Source: Cranoglanis bouderius (taxonomy: Eukaryota; Chordata; Actinopteri; Siluriformes; Cranoglanididae). From it: DNA of 64,000 nt. The position numbers were made by a program, and so were the translations under genes. Of this stretch, positions 44,187 through 57,299 are shown piece after piece (positions within the stretch are counted from its first letter, which is position 1; each line of letters starts with the position of its first letter). The DNA is taken from assembly GCA_023630585.1 (NCBI GenBank), contig CM042560.1:4319501-4383500 (forward strand). Reading direction: 5' to 3'. A model generated the notes under the pieces. That model was not told the origin of the DNA and ran no database searches. It worked only from the letters and a program-made list of their open reading frames with translations.

Positions 44187-44478
44187 CATCCATCCATTTT
44201 CCATACCGCTTATCGTACACAGGGTCAGGGGGAGCCTGAAGCCTCTCCCAGAGAACTCAGGGCACAAGGCAGGGGACACCCTGGACAGGGGTGCCAACCC
44301 ATTGCAAGGCACAACCGCACACCCATTCACACACACTACGGACAATTTGGAAATGCCTTTCAGCCTACAGTACAGCGCATGTCTTTGGACTGGGGGATGA
44401 AACCAGAGCACCTGGAGGAAACCACCGGCGCACGGGAAGAACATGCAAGCTCCGTGCACACAGGGCGGAGGCAGGATT
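44187..44478 (-). mobile_element. Retroposon with ATGGATGG-type tail, copy 3
   Basis: Starts CATCCATCCATTTTCCATAC, then CGCTTATCGTACACAGGGTC, and continues with the family phrases through GTCTTTGGACTGGGGG to the CAAGCTCCGTGCACACAGGG end. Confidence 0.7.
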
Positions 44479-45114
44479 TAAGTTTTTGTTGCCAAAGTGA
44501 TGTTTTTGCCTCATCTATCCATAGAACCCCATTCTGGTTAAAGGTCCAGCACTTTCTAGCAGCTCTAGGCTTTACATTTGTGGTTAGATGAAAGGAAACA
44601 TTCTATTCAAAAATTCCTCCCAAATAGTTTGTTGGCATGTACTGTAGGTAGTGTCTAATTGTAGATTTGGTGAGTCTGAAATACTACCATCTTCTGCAAA
44701 TCCCCAACATCCTCAGAGATAAATGTGCCTCTCTAACCTCCCACCTCACCTTGTATGGGGGTAAAATACACTTGCATCTTCTTCCAGCAACGTACATTAC
44801 ATGTACATCATGTAGCCAGAAATTCAGTTATCAGTGTCCCAATGTGTAGTGAGCCAGGGTCCTTACCAGTGCCTGAACTTGTGTACTCGATATACTGATT
44901 CACTACCTACTGAACTAGGGAGCTGGTTGAGACATATCCTAAGGGAATTTGGCCTCTGTGTCACCTCATATTTATACCCCAGGGAAAAACAGATGACCAT
45001 TTAAGAGTTCCTCATTTAAGACAACACTCAGGTGACGTCAAAAAGTAAAATAAATGGGAATGTGCTTTGTCCTTTCTAAAACTCTAAACCCATGAAATAG
45101 TATTTATAGTATAC

Positions 45115-45480
45115 TGTAACTTTAGTGCCTAATACATTACAATTGGATCCTTTTGACTGAATTGCACCTTCTTGAAGTCCACAAAGTGTCTGAATTATAC
45201 GCACCTCCGGCTGCAAATGGGAGCTGCCATTAAGCCGATGATCTATGGGAGGAAATGTCTTTTCAGTGTGTATTGTTCGGGCCGAGTGTTCCCCTTTAAT
45301 GAAAGGAGGGTATTCTTCTTTAGCCGTAATTGGTGGGACAAAGAGAGCTCTCATGCTGGTGAACTTTTGACAGGGCCATTCCTGGGCTCCTGTGGGCTCG
45401 GCCTGGCCACTGTGCAGTGGGTGAATTCTTCGCATTGCTGAACGAGGCTGCAATCACATTTGTCTCTAAACGCGTCTTTG
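45115..45480. other. Candidate conserved regulatory element (downstream)
   Basis: A complex, repeat-free stretch of 365 bases (for example GGGAGCTGCCATTAAGCCG, CCTTTAATGAAAGG, TTAGCCGTAATTGGTGGG and GACAGGGCCATTCCTGGGC). It stands out from the surrounding repeat-rich DNA. The frames inside it are not recognisable proteins. Confidence 0.33.
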
Positions 45481-45967
45481 TTATGGTCCTCCCATGGGCT
45501 GCCCTTCTCACCTCTCCCCCAACCCTCATTTCACTTTCCCCCGTAGCTCACCTTGTATTTCTTTGTGCTACCATGCTCTGGAAAAGCATAAAACTCTTCT
45601 TCACGTACTGTGTTTACTGTGTAATGTCCCTCTGCAAAGGCATTGTTGTGCTGTTGTGTTCAAGGGTGAAGTTTACAGGATTTCTAGCATGATAGCTCCA
45701 TCCAGTGCGGGCTACACTAGTTACCCGTGTTGACCCTGCACGTCCCGAGAAGGCTTTGTGTATTGTATGGGGGGGTAGGTTAGGGGCAGATTGTTAGCGT
45801 ACTCATGTGCGCATTTGCTAAAGTGGGCGTTCAGGGAATCCTCACTATTTAGCATGACGTATTTCAAAGAGCCGAAGAAGAGGCGGGAAAAAAAGCAGCC
45901 TATGGGCCAAGCGGCTGTCCCTTGCTGACCAGCGCCAATGTGTTGGACCGAAAGCTTTAATGGGCTA

Positions 45968-45979
45968 GAGAGAGAGAGA

Positions 45980-46016
<37 letters not shown>
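45968..46016. repeat. (GA)n microsatellite
   Basis: GA repeat with one GTGA interruption. Confidence 0.95.
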
Positions 46017-46019
<3 letters not shown>

Positions 46020-46705
46020 CTGGGGGTTTGTGTTATTCATTCCAGTATTTAAAACTTTCTCTGGACTCGGCAACCATTAGAGATTGAAGAAGAATTAACT
46101 CTGACATAATTAATGATTCCTTTTTTTTTTTTTTTTTTGGAAAAGGACGTTCAGTTCAAATTTTCTGAAACTGGATATTTTTAGAGACGACACGTCCATA
46201 ATATTTGGTCTTCTGAAACAGAGATCCTGCAGTTCCCAGGATGTTCATTAAAACACCACAAAAACCTCTATATTGCATCTTTATTGAGCTGTGGTCTGTC
46301 ACTGTTATCTCATTGCAAAGACTCATACTGTTGCAAAGAATGCAAGATTATGATATTAGTACCGTATTAAAAAAAAACACAATAAAATGTAGTTTTTTTG
46401 TCAGTGTTGATGTCTGCTTTTTTCTTTTCTTGTTTTTTTTTTTTTTCATTTTTATTTATTCAAGCTCGCCTCAGATAAGTGCTTGAATAGCTTCCCATTT
46501 AGCATGCCGCTTTCCTCAAACATGATTGTGTGTCTTTTGATGTGGCCGTGGGTTAAGTGATTGTGATTGTGTGTGACATGAGAAAGGCCGAGTCGTTCAC
46601 TCAAACTTTATCCCATCAAATGGCTTTCACGTCAAGACAATATTGAAGCGGGGCACGCGGTGCATATGGACTTTTCTGAGCTAATGTGGGATGAAACCAT
46701 ACACT

Positions 46706-46706
<1 letters not shown>

Positions 46707-46738
<32 letters not shown>
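46707..46738. repeat. (CA)n microsatellite
   Basis: Short uninterrupted CA repeat. Confidence 0.9.
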
Positions 46739-46740
<2 letters not shown>

Positions 46741-46879
46741 CACACATTCTCTCACTGTTGGCTGTGCTACAGTAGGCTTTAGATATGTATTTGCAGTGGT
46801 AAAGTGTCCACAAGAGTCCTTATAAATGCTTCTTTGAGAATAAAAAAACAAAACAATTTTTTTTGGACAAGTGGACATG

Positions 46880-47240
46880 AATACTTCACATTTCAGGAAA
46901 GGGACTTATTCACATCTCAGTGCAGCCATAAACGATATTATTCATGCACAGGTGCTGCTCCGATCCCCCTCCGAATGATAATTAAGATAATCTTTCTTTT
47001 TCTTTCCCTCCCTTCTCTCGTTTCACACAGAACACTTTGTTCTGCACTTTCTCTCGTGTCAGAACTGCACACGGCGCCAGGCGCTCTTTCTTCCCCACTC
47101 TTCCTCACGCTATTGTCTAATCCCCTCCTCAGCACAAAACCACGCCAAACAACTGGGACCGAATTTATGTTCTCCCTAGAGTCCCCCTGCCAGTCCGCCA
47201 AATATGTGCCAAGTCGAATCAAACTTAAAAAGAAAATAAA
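46880..47240. other. Complex single-copy stretch (downstream)
   Basis: Contains TATTATTCATGCACAGG, GAATGATAATTAAGATAATC and CCAAATATGTGCCAAG. The stop-free frames on both strands match no family. Possibly regulatory; low confidence. Confidence 0.22.
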
Positions 47241-47500
47241 AATTGGTCAAGAACAATCCTCTGGGATCTCACTGAGAGATTTAGTAGTTATATATATGTG
47301 AATGATAAACACTATCCCAAAGATAGTGGGTGGGGAAAAGGGGTGGGGGGTGGGGGGTTAAAAATTCACACCCCCACCCTCTTTTTTTTTCAAATCTTGC
47401 ATTTTATTGTGCTTTACTGAGCAAAGCATATTTCTGTGATATGCAAGTCCACTAAATTATGAAGTGGGCTTACATATAAATATTATAAGGAAGGAATAAA

Positions 47501-47573
47501 ACTTTTAGGAAAATAATCAGAAGATAAATTACTGTTAGCACTTCGAAGTTGATTATTTTCCAGTAACAGCATG

Positions 47574-47615
<42 letters not shown>

Positions 47616-47859
47616 CATACCACAACAAAAATTTGGCAATTATTGCAATGGTTTATTTAATAACGGTTGACATGTCTGACTTTGTATACTTTTATAGTTT
47701 ATTTTTTCATGCGCCCAAGTGTAACTTGTTACTATAGAAATTATTACATTTTAGAATTAATGCATTAATATAAACCTCACGGCTGGAGCTATTTTAAGAG
47801 GTGCTGTTAGAGAAAATTAATCAACACCTTCCGACCAATCAGAATTGAGAATTCAACAG
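47501..47859 (+). mobile_element. Non-autonomous element 'TTATAGGAAAAT', copy E
   Basis: Left part with TAGGAAAATAATCAGAAG and GAAGTTGATTATTTTCCAGT, an expanded (TTA)n run (47575-47614), then the right end GAGAAAATTAATCAACACC, TTCCGACCAATCAGAATTG and AATTCAACAG. Confidence 0.6.
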
Positions 47860-49189
47860 TATAAAGAGACTTAATGACTCCTAAAATCTTAATTTCACAA
47901 GATTCAGATCAATAAATCCAGCTTCTCCAGCTTACTCTGCCCGATTTAAACTATTAAGTAAACTAATTTTGTTCATTTGCCTGTTAATGCTTTGTAATGG
48001 AACGTGTTAATGGTGTTTAACTTGTGTGATGGACACAGGCAGTGAAGGTTACACAGAGAGAGTGTTTAGTGTGTAATTACCTGGACTACAAAGCGTTTTC
48101 CCAAAGGGCCGGAGAGCTGATCTGTGCAATGAAGCTCTCTCATTAGGACTAACCTCCGCTTCATTACCATCGCTCTCATCCTTTACCTGCACTGTCGTCT
48201 TTTCTCTCCTCTCAGCGCATCTGTAAACACGTCTACGTGAAGGTGAAGCGGTTTAATAGGAAGTATGTGAAGGTTGGACGGTCATATTTATCCTGGAGAA
48301 TGTCCGTTTTTATCTTTGAGAATTGAAAATGTGTCAGAAGTGAAATTGCACTGTAAAAGCTTAACTCACCCATGAGCTCGGGAAGTTAAATCTTTCACCC
48401 AAAACTGTTTTCAACTCTTATTTGTGTCAATAGAATTCCCACAGAGCTTCCTAATGATCCCTCTACCACATACCAGTATGCTAATAAATTACTCAGGAAC
48501 GTCGACTGTTTAGCAAAGAAGTTCTCGTGAACATGCTGGTCTTTGGCTTTCAGTCAGTTTATCTCCGTCATTGGAAACACACTTTCGTGCTGTTTCAGTG
48601 TTTATGTTTGCGTGTTTGGTGCTGCGTGTCCGACTGATAGCGAGCTCCTTGTTTTGGGAAGCGCGGGTGAGCGGCGGAGAAAAACACGGTCGCGCGAGCG
48701 ATGATTATCGGTGCCGTGCGACTGAGAATCCAGCTGTATCATCTTAACACCGTCGCCTTGTTTACAAGAAGCTTCTCCACACCGTGAATGCATTTGATTT
48801 CGTTTTTCTTTTGTGTGCAAATGAGTTGTTGTGATTGTCTTTGGTTAAGCTTGATTTGTTGCGCGTGTATCGAGGTCGAGAGGTATGTTTTTTTTCTCGC
48901 TTTCGTTCGCTAAACCACATGTTGCTAGCTCTTGAGAGCTGAAGACAAGAGATAGGAAGGTCTCCAGCTGGTTATTGTTCCGTACCGTCTCCCACAACAC
49001 AAAACCATAAACAAACAAGTGGACCGAGAGCAACAATGCTAATACGCTGCTGACCGAAACAAGTGCTACGCTAATTCATTTGTTTTGAAAACTAATATTG
49101 GAATAAAATATATACTACAAATGTAAAAATAAAATTGGAATATTGTAGCATCATTAATTTTATAATTCTAAAGTTCCAACTTACTTGAA

Positions 49190-49321
49190 GAGAAGTACAC
49201 TAAGTGTTAAGTATCATTTTAAATTTTACATGTAGGGAAATATACTAGAGAAGTACATTAAATCTCAAGTTTACATACACTATACTTACAGTTTACTTGC
49301 AAGCACACTAAATGTCAAGTA
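49190..49321. repeat. Diverged left flank of the 32-bp array
   Basis: Imperfect relatives of the array unit (GAGAAGTACACTAAGTGTTA, ACTATACTTACAGTTTACTT, CACTAAATGTCAAGTATACA) lead into the regular array. Unit lengths vary, and some carry an extra AGTGTTAAGTAT-like insert. Confidence 0.75.
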
Positions 49322-52300
49322 TACATACAGTTTACTTATACTTTACTTGGAGGGGAGTGCACTATACTTATACTTTACTTGGAGGGGAGTACACTATACT
49401 TATACTTTACTTGGAGGGGAGTACACTATACTTATACTTTACTTGGAGGGGAGTACACTATACTTATACTTTACTTATAGGCGAGTACACTATACTTATA
49501 CTTTACTTGGAGGGGAGTACACTATACTTATACTTTACTTGGAGGGGAGTACACTATACTTATACTTTACTTGGAGGGGAGTACACTATACTTATACTTT
49601 ACTTATAGGCGAGTACACTATACTTATACTTTACTTGGAGGGGAGTACACTATACTTATACTTTACTTATAGGCGAGTACACTATACTTGTACTTTACTT
49701 GGAGGGGAGTACACTATACTTATACTTTACTTGTAGGCGAGTACACTATACTTATACTTTCCTTGGAGGGGAGTACACTATACTTATACTTTACTTATAG
49801 GCGAGTACACAATACTTATACTTTACTTGGAGGGGAGTACACTATACTTATACTTTACTTATAGGCGAGTACACATAACTTGTACTTTACTTGGAGGGGA
49901 GTACACTATACTTATACTTTACTTGGAGGGGAGTACACTATACTTATACTTTACTTGTAGGCGAGTACACTATACTTATACTTTACTTATAGGCGAGTAC
50001 ACTATACTTGTACTTTACTTGGAGGGGAGTACACTATACTTATACTTTACTTGTAGGCGAGTACACTATACTTATACTTTCCTTGGAGGGGAGTACACTA
50101 TACTTATACTTTACTTATAGGCGAGTACACAATACTTATACTTTACTTGTAGGCGAGTACACTATACTTATACTTTACTTATAGGCGAGTACACTATACT
50201 TGTACTTTACTTGGAGGGGAGTACACTATACTTATACTTTACTTGTAGGCGAGTACACTATACTTATACTTTCCTTGGAGGGGAGTACACTATACTTATA
50301 CTTTACTTATAGGCGAGTACACAATACTTATACTTTACTTGGAGGGGAGTACACTATACTTATACTTTACTTATAGGCGAGTACACATAACTTGTACTTT
50401 ACTTGGAGGGGAGTACACTATACTTATACTTTACTTGTAGGCGAGTACACTATACTTATACTTTACTTGGAGGGGAGTACACTATACTTATACTTTACTT
50501 GGAGGGGAGTGCACTATACTTATACTTTACTTGGAGGGGAGTACATTATACTTATACTTTACTTGGAGGGGAGTACACTATACTTATACTTTACTTGGAG
50601 GGGAGTACACTATACTTACACTTTACTTGGAGGGGAGTACACTATACTTATACTTTACTTATAGGCGAGTACACTATACTTATACTTTACTTGGAGGGGA
50701 GTACACTATACTTATACTTTACTTATAGGCGAGTACACTATACTTATACTTTACTCGGAGGGGAGTACACTATACTTATACTTTATTTGGAGGGGAGTAC
50801 ACTATACTTATACTTTACTTATAGGCGAGTACACTATACTTATACTTTACTTGGAGGGGAGTGCACTATACTTATACTTTACTTGGAGGGGAGTACACTA
50901 TACTTATACTTTACTTGGAGGGGAGTACACTATACTTATACTTTACTTGGAGGGGAGTACACTATACTTATACTTTACTTATAGGCGAGTACACTATACT
51001 TATACTTTACTTGGAGGGGAGTACACTATACTTATACTTTACTTGGAGGGGAGTACACTATACTTATACTTTACTTGGAGGGGAGTACACTATACTTATA
51101 CTTTACTTATAGGCGAGTACACTATACTTATACTTTACTTGGAGGGGAGTACACTATACTTATACTTTACTTATAGGCGAGTACACTATACTTGTACTTT
51201 ACTTGGAGGGGAGTACACTATACTTATACTTTACTTGTAGGCGAGTACACTATACTTATACTTTCCTTGGAGGGGAGTACACTATACTTATACTTTACTT
51301 ATAGGCGAGTACACAATACTTATACTTTACTTGGAGGGGAGTACACTATACTTATACTTTACTTATAGGCGAGTACACATAACTTGTACTTTACTTGGAG
51401 GGGAGTACACTATACTTATACTTTACTTGGAGGGGAGTACACTATACTTATACTTTACTTGTAGGCGAGTACACTATACTTATACTTTACTTATAGACGA
51501 GTACACTATACTTATACTTTACTTATAGACGAGTACACTATACTTATACTTTACTTGTAGGCGAGTACACTATACTTATACTTTACTTGGAGGGGAGTAC
51601 ACTATACTTATACTTTACTTGGAGGGGAGTGCACTATACTTATACTTTACTTGGAGGGGAGTACACTATACTTATACTTTACTTGGAGGGGAGTGCACTA
51701 TACTTATACTTTACTTGGAGGGGAGTACATTATACTTATACTTTACTTGGAGGGGAGTACACTATACTTATACTTTACTTGGAGGGGAGTACACTATACT
51801 TACACTTTACTTGGAGGGGAGTACACTATACTTATACTTTACTTATAGGCGAGTACACTATACTTATACTTTACTTGGAGGGGAGTACACTATACTTATA
51901 CTTTACTTATAGGCGAGTACACTATACTTATACTTTACTCGGAGGGGAGTACACTATACTTATACTTTATTTGGAGGGGAGTACACTATACTTATACTTT
52001 ACTTGTAGGCGAGTACACTATACTTATACTTTACTTATAGGCGAGTACACTATACTTATACTTTACTTGGAGGGGAGTACACTATACTTATACTTTACTT
52101 ATAGGCGAGTACACTATACTTATACTTTACTTGGAGGGGAGTACACTATACTTATACTTTATTTGGAGGGGAGTACACTATACTTATACTTTACTTGTAG
52201 GCGAGTACACTATACTTATACTTTACTTGTAGGCGAGTACACAATACTTATACTTTACTTGGAGGGGAGTACACTATACTTATACTTTACTTGGAGGGGG

Positions 52301-52498
52301 GTACATTATACTTATACTTTATTTGTAGGGGAGTACACTATACTTATACTTTACTTGGAGGGGAGTACACTATACTTATACTTTACTTGGAGGGGAGTAC
52401 ACTATACTTATACTTTACTTGGAGGGGGGTACATTATACTTATACTTTACTTGTAGGGAAGTACACTATACTTATACTTTACTTGTAGGGAAGTACAA
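49322..52498. repeat. 32-bp minisatellite, ~100 copies, with higher-order structure
   Basis: The unit is TACACTATACTTATACTTTA plus CTTGGAGGGGAG (32 bp). About 99 units follow each other without a gap. Three main versions differ at the end: GGAGGGGAG (A), ATAGGCGAG (B) and GTAGGCGAG (C), with rarer marks (TGCACT, CCTTGG, ACAATAC, ACATAACTTG, ACTCGG, TATTTGG). A 20-unit block starting at about 49349 recurs with the same order of variants at about 50853, and a 10-unit block at about 50500 recurs at about 51684. The many stop-free frames are a consequence of the unit sequence. Confidence 0.97.
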
Positions 52499-53129
52499 TA
52501 TTCTCCTGAATTGGAATTTTGGAAACTTTGAAACCCTTTATTTCAATGACAAACCCAGGGAATGATTTACCTTAAAATATTAATTGTAGTTTCCATTTTA
52601 CTTTACAAGATGCACCTCCTGCTTTAGTAAGATATGTGCTAACATTTACTGTGAGCAAAGCTATATTTGAATGCTAGTTATTGTCAAATAAAAATTAACT
52701 GCTAGTAAAAAAAAAAACTTAATAAACAGTTACAATGTGTGAATGTTTTCAAATCTGTATAATGGGATGTTTTTTTTTTCCTTCTGTCTTTTCTAAATTC
52801 TCATTTAAAACTTAAAATAAATAAACCTACAAAACAGGATGCTAGTATCTATATCAGAACTCCTGCTAGCTACATAAAGAGGAACATAGGACATAGATAT
52901 TAAATATTCATCAACAGAACCTTGGGTTATGGAAATAGCTTTCTCCTAAGACACCATGAAAATAATCCTAAAATAATATGACTAATATATTTGAACGTGT
53001 TTAAGACTCGTGTTGGCGTTAGCTGTGTATTTATATGGTGTAATATTTAAGAATTTTGATTCCATGTGTGTAATCTGTCATTACACCATATTACATTAAC
53101 TTTGCTCTTGTAAAAACCTAGATTTCTCT

Positions 53130-53440
53130 TGCAGATGCCACTGAATTATATATATTCAGACCATGCCTCCGGCTGCTGCGTGCCCTGAAATGTCTTTAAT
53201 GATGATTGGAAGTTAATGGCTGGTATAGCTCCGGTTTTAAATTAGAAATTACCCACTGTATCATTTGATCTTATAGGAAAGGTTAGAATTAAGCGCAATG
53301 AATTAATCTCAATATCCAGTCTGAGTGCGTGTTCATCAGAAACGAGTTAGAAAACAGATTAGCATGCCTAAACATAAGGTATCGTGAGTTTTTCATCTGA
53401 TTAGCCTCCGATCATTAGCACAACATTCATTTAAAGGGTC
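53130..53440. other. Candidate conserved regulatory element (downstream)
   Basis: A complex stretch with GTCTTTAATGATGATTGG, GAAATTACCCACTGTATC, GCGCAATGAATTAATCTC and CTGATTAGCCTCCGATCATT. It is repeat-free and lies between the minisatellite and its diverged copies. Confidence 0.33.
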
Positions 53441-54160
53441 AAAGCAGGTCGGAGTAGGACGAAAGATTAAAATTGATGTGAAGGAACAGCGTATGTTACC
53501 TTTTAGACCAAAATGTTACCAGACCCAGTAAGGCAAAGGGTTCGGTGGTTAGCGAAGTTTCCGTAAAACCTTGATCTTTGTCTTATCTTTTGTTCCCCCA
53601 CCCCCACCCCCCACCCCCCGTCTTTGATCTCTTGCTAATCTGATTAAAAAAGCTGGAGGTTGATGAGGATCAGGTCGTCTACGTCTGGTTCTGATTTAGC
53701 ACCGGTGCGAAGCTCGCTGATTTGGAACAATCTAAAGAGTGTCTTTTCTCTTTGAGCAGTGCCAGGTGGAGGAGGCTACAGGGGCGGTGCGGTGATTACG
53801 CGAAAACCTCCTGCACGTGATGTTCAGCCCGCTTCCATACCTGCACAAGATAATGACAACAATCGCAAGTGTGTGAACTTTTATTGAAAACACAGCTCAG
53901 TTTAAGCCACTTGATTTGAAACCTGAGGTCTTTTTCCTCCCGTTTCTGCCTTACGTTAGTCTTTTATCCAACTTACCATAATCACCACTTCTATCTTCCT
54001 TAAAGTCCATCCTGAAACACATTAAATGTTTATATTCTAATATTTGTGACATGTTTAGCAATGACTTTGTGACATCAGACTGGAACATTGTTGTTACTAT
54101 TATTATTAGCACCATTACAATGACATTTAGTAAAAGGAGAAAAAAATGTTAACAACCTCA

Positions 54161-54162
54161 AA

Positions 54163-54214
<52 letters not shown>
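54161..54214. repeat. Long poly-A tract
   Basis: About 54 bases of A with one G near the middle. It is not clearly attached to a retroposon body. Confidence 0.9.
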
Positions 54215-54219
<5 letters not shown>

Positions 54220-54514
54220 TAACGGTCTGTTTTTGTTATTAACTCCTAAAAGTAAAAGACCTTCTGTTCTCACTCACCGTCTTCCCACGATGTTTGATGC
54301 CATATTAATCAGAAACCTAACATAAAGTAGAAGTAGTCAAGATGTTGCTGCAAACATTGGACTCAAAGTACCAGAATGCAATGCAGCTATAATACGAAGC
54401 ATTTGAGTTGTGGCAGAGATTCTGCTCAGCTAGTTAGCTAGTTAGCGATCTACAGATGAGGACGTGAGAGAACTATAAAGTACTGAAGCGCTGCTGCATC
54501 TCTCTCTTGAGGTA

Positions 54515-54895
54515 GAGATCACTATACTTACAGTTTACTTGTAGGAAATGACATCATACTTACAGTTTAACTGCAGAGTACATTAGAGTATACTTGTAGA
54601 GCAGTGCACTGTCAAGTATACTTAGTTATTTGTAGATAATTAAATTTCTCTTACAGTTTACTTGTAGAGAAATACACTATGCATACAGTATATGTATAGA
54701 TAATTACACTATGCTAACAGTTTACTTGTAGAGAAGTACACTATCAAGTATCCTTACAGTTTATTTGTAGACAATTACACTATACTTACAATTTACTTGT
54801 AGCTAATTACACTATACTTACAGTTGACTTGTAGATAATCACACTATCTTTACATTTGACTTGTAGAAAATTACACTACACTTACAGTTTTTTGT
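54515..54895. repeat. Diverged distant copies of the 32-bp unit
   Basis: About ten degenerate units, such as CACTATACTTACAGTTTACT followed by TGTAGGAAAT, then 32-bp units with TTGTAGACAATTACACTATA and TTGTAGCTAATTACACTATA, mixed with ~39-bp forms containing an added CAAGTATCC. They lie 2 kb beyond the end of the homogeneous array. Confidence 0.75.
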
Positions 54896-56035
54896 AAGTG
54901 GTAGAGATGGTAGAGATGAATTCTATTAGTGGCACTATCATCAGGTATTGTGGGTAATGCAGGAAAGTGAAAAAAAAAATTAGACAAACCTGTCGATGAA
55001 AGAAGTTTCAACTCAATTTTACTGTAGTAATAAATCTTGGATGTTACTGTAGATCACATGTTTGTTATAAAGATTAATGAAGATTGATATGCAAGTTGTT
55101 TTGAGTGGATCTTTCCTTTAAATCTGGCTATCGGATCTTTGGTGCAGTTGATACCGAATTAAGGAAAAATATCTACGTGGAAGAAAAGGATAAATCAGTA
55201 TCACTTTCAAAGGCAGCAATCCGCCGCATTTGATGGTTAAGGGAGTGGAATGTCTTTGTTTCTAACTGCAGCGGTGGGCAGGATGTCCCTGAGACTATTC
55301 TTGGCACGCCTAGGTAAAAATAGAGTAGTTTCATCTGGTTCGAGTCAGAGCCGCTGTATTATTGGGAGGGTCTGGAAACGTATGGGGGGTTTGGGGTGGG
55401 GGGGGGGTGTTTTCTTTCTGTACGTGGTCCTGGGCTTTTTTGATTGAAGCTCAAACGGAGCAGGAAATGCAAATAATCCTGGACGGGAGGATGCACAGTG
55501 ACGTGATGGCTCTGCAGCTGGAGCTGCTTGTGGCTCGCACCACATGAAAGGGGACGGGGTTCGCAGATGCGCCAGGACTGGCTTAAGTTAAGGAGGCTCG
55601 CTGGCTTCAAAGAGCCGTAGGTTCACGTTCTGTGTCGCCAGCCCCAAGATGTGTGTTTTATTAATGGAACGTTTGGAGGTCTTTTATTTATTTAATTCTT
55701 TTTTAAAAATCCTTCTGCTTTTGTTCTTCTGTTTGCCTGTCTTCAATTGCCTGTCTTGAGCAGAGAAACAATGGCCTTAAAGGAATTATCCTTTATCAGT
55801 AACATAACTTTTTTTTAAAAAAAATTTGTATAAATAAATAAGAAACGCGGTTGCAGTTACTGAATGTAAGTTGCTTTCAAACATAGTTTTTAATACGCTT
55901 TATGACTTTAAGCTTGTATTTGGAGTTAGTTCCATAGATCAAGTAAGGAAAGTTGTCTATGTGCTTTATTCTTGACAAGAAAGGTTGTAAATAATGTAGC
56001 AAACAATTCATGAGAAACCAAAACATATCTTACAC

Positions 56036-56520
56036 ATTTATTTATTTATTTATTCATCCATTCATTATTCATTATTATTCATTCATTGTGTTTATATTTA
56101 ATATGAATCCTTCTGTTAATGTAATTTATTTAATCTATTGATCTATTTATTTATTTATTTATTCATTCATTTATTCATGTTTTAATATTAATTTGTCTGT
56201 CTTGGTTATTTTTTATTTGTTTTGGGTATTCATTTGTTTTGCTCTTTCATTCTTTATTCATTCAAATATTTGTTCATATTTAATATGAATCCTTCTGTTA
56301 ATCTAATCGATTTAATTTATTTAATCTAGCAATCTATCCATCTATCATTATTTATTCATTTATTAATTTACGTATTTATTTATGCATGGCCATAATATCA
56401 CTATTTATTTTTAATACATCTGTCTGTCTTGATTATTCATTCGTTTGTTTTGCTTAAATATTTGTTTATATTTAATTTTATCCATCCATCCATTCATCCA
56501 TCCATCTATATGTATCTATC
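56036..56520. repeat. ATTT/ATTC-rich tandem region with ~182-bp duplication
   Basis: TTTATTTATTTATTCATTCA-type sequence. The phrase TTTAATATGAATCCTTCTGT, TAAT, then TTATTTAATCTA recurs at about 56096 and 56278, showing an old tandem duplication. Confidence 0.8.
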
Positions 56521-57030
56521 CTTTTGGGGGTGAAGTAGACCATCACCATCATAAGCTATCTGGAAAACAAAACTGCTTTTCCTAAATTTTTTTCTTGTTA
56601 TTTCGTTTGATCAAAGTTAACTGTCTGAGAAAAGTAAAATAAAATCAGCTCAAACCGAGAGCGCCGCAGTCCATAACAGACGCTCCGTTCGAAATAAGTC
56701 CAACTCCACCATGAAAACACTTCATTATCATAACATTATTGTTGCTTTTAAGTGTTCGTTCTCCTGTGCTCTGACGCCAAAGTTCATCAGCATTTCACAA
56801 GCTGATTAGCATATCCTCGTGATGTAAGTGGTGCCCACCACTCAGTCGGCTTTCTTCTTCCACTGCTTAAGAAAAAGGAAAAAAAAAAAAAAAAAAAAAA
56901 AATTATCCTTAATGATTTTCTCCAAACCCATCTTCTAGTTAGCCTTCGAGCACTCTACACACTGATTCCCCTGGCACCCAATCCTCCATAAGCCTACTGT
57001 CACTTCGGCATTTGTATTATTAAAATAACA

Positions 57031-57061
<31 letters not shown>

Positions 57062-57299
57062 GACACAAAGACGTTCTAATGAAAATGCCATAATTGACTG
57101 TGTTGTGGGACTTCATCATTAGTTCTGGCTTGATTCGGAGACATAATCTGGTTTTGCCGGTGCCAGGCCCTTCACTAGCGGGGACATGCGCTAATAAAGT
57201 TGCAACCTCCTTACAGCCAATGCTCATCTAATGCACTTGTAATGATTATGTTTGAAAGACAAAAAAAAAAAAAAAAAAAAAAAAACACCCCAAAAAAAT

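Noticed and set aside
49312..52488. Many long stop-free frames with periodic YTYTLLGGEYTIL-type peptides
   Set aside because: The 32-bp unit has no stop in any of the three forward frames, and three units make one 96-bp (32-codon) period. All frames stay open by composition. There is no promoter, splice or family evidence.
49322..52498. Array considered as a CRISPR-like repeat-spacer structure
   Set aside because: The units follow each other with no unique spacers and the DNA is vertebrate.
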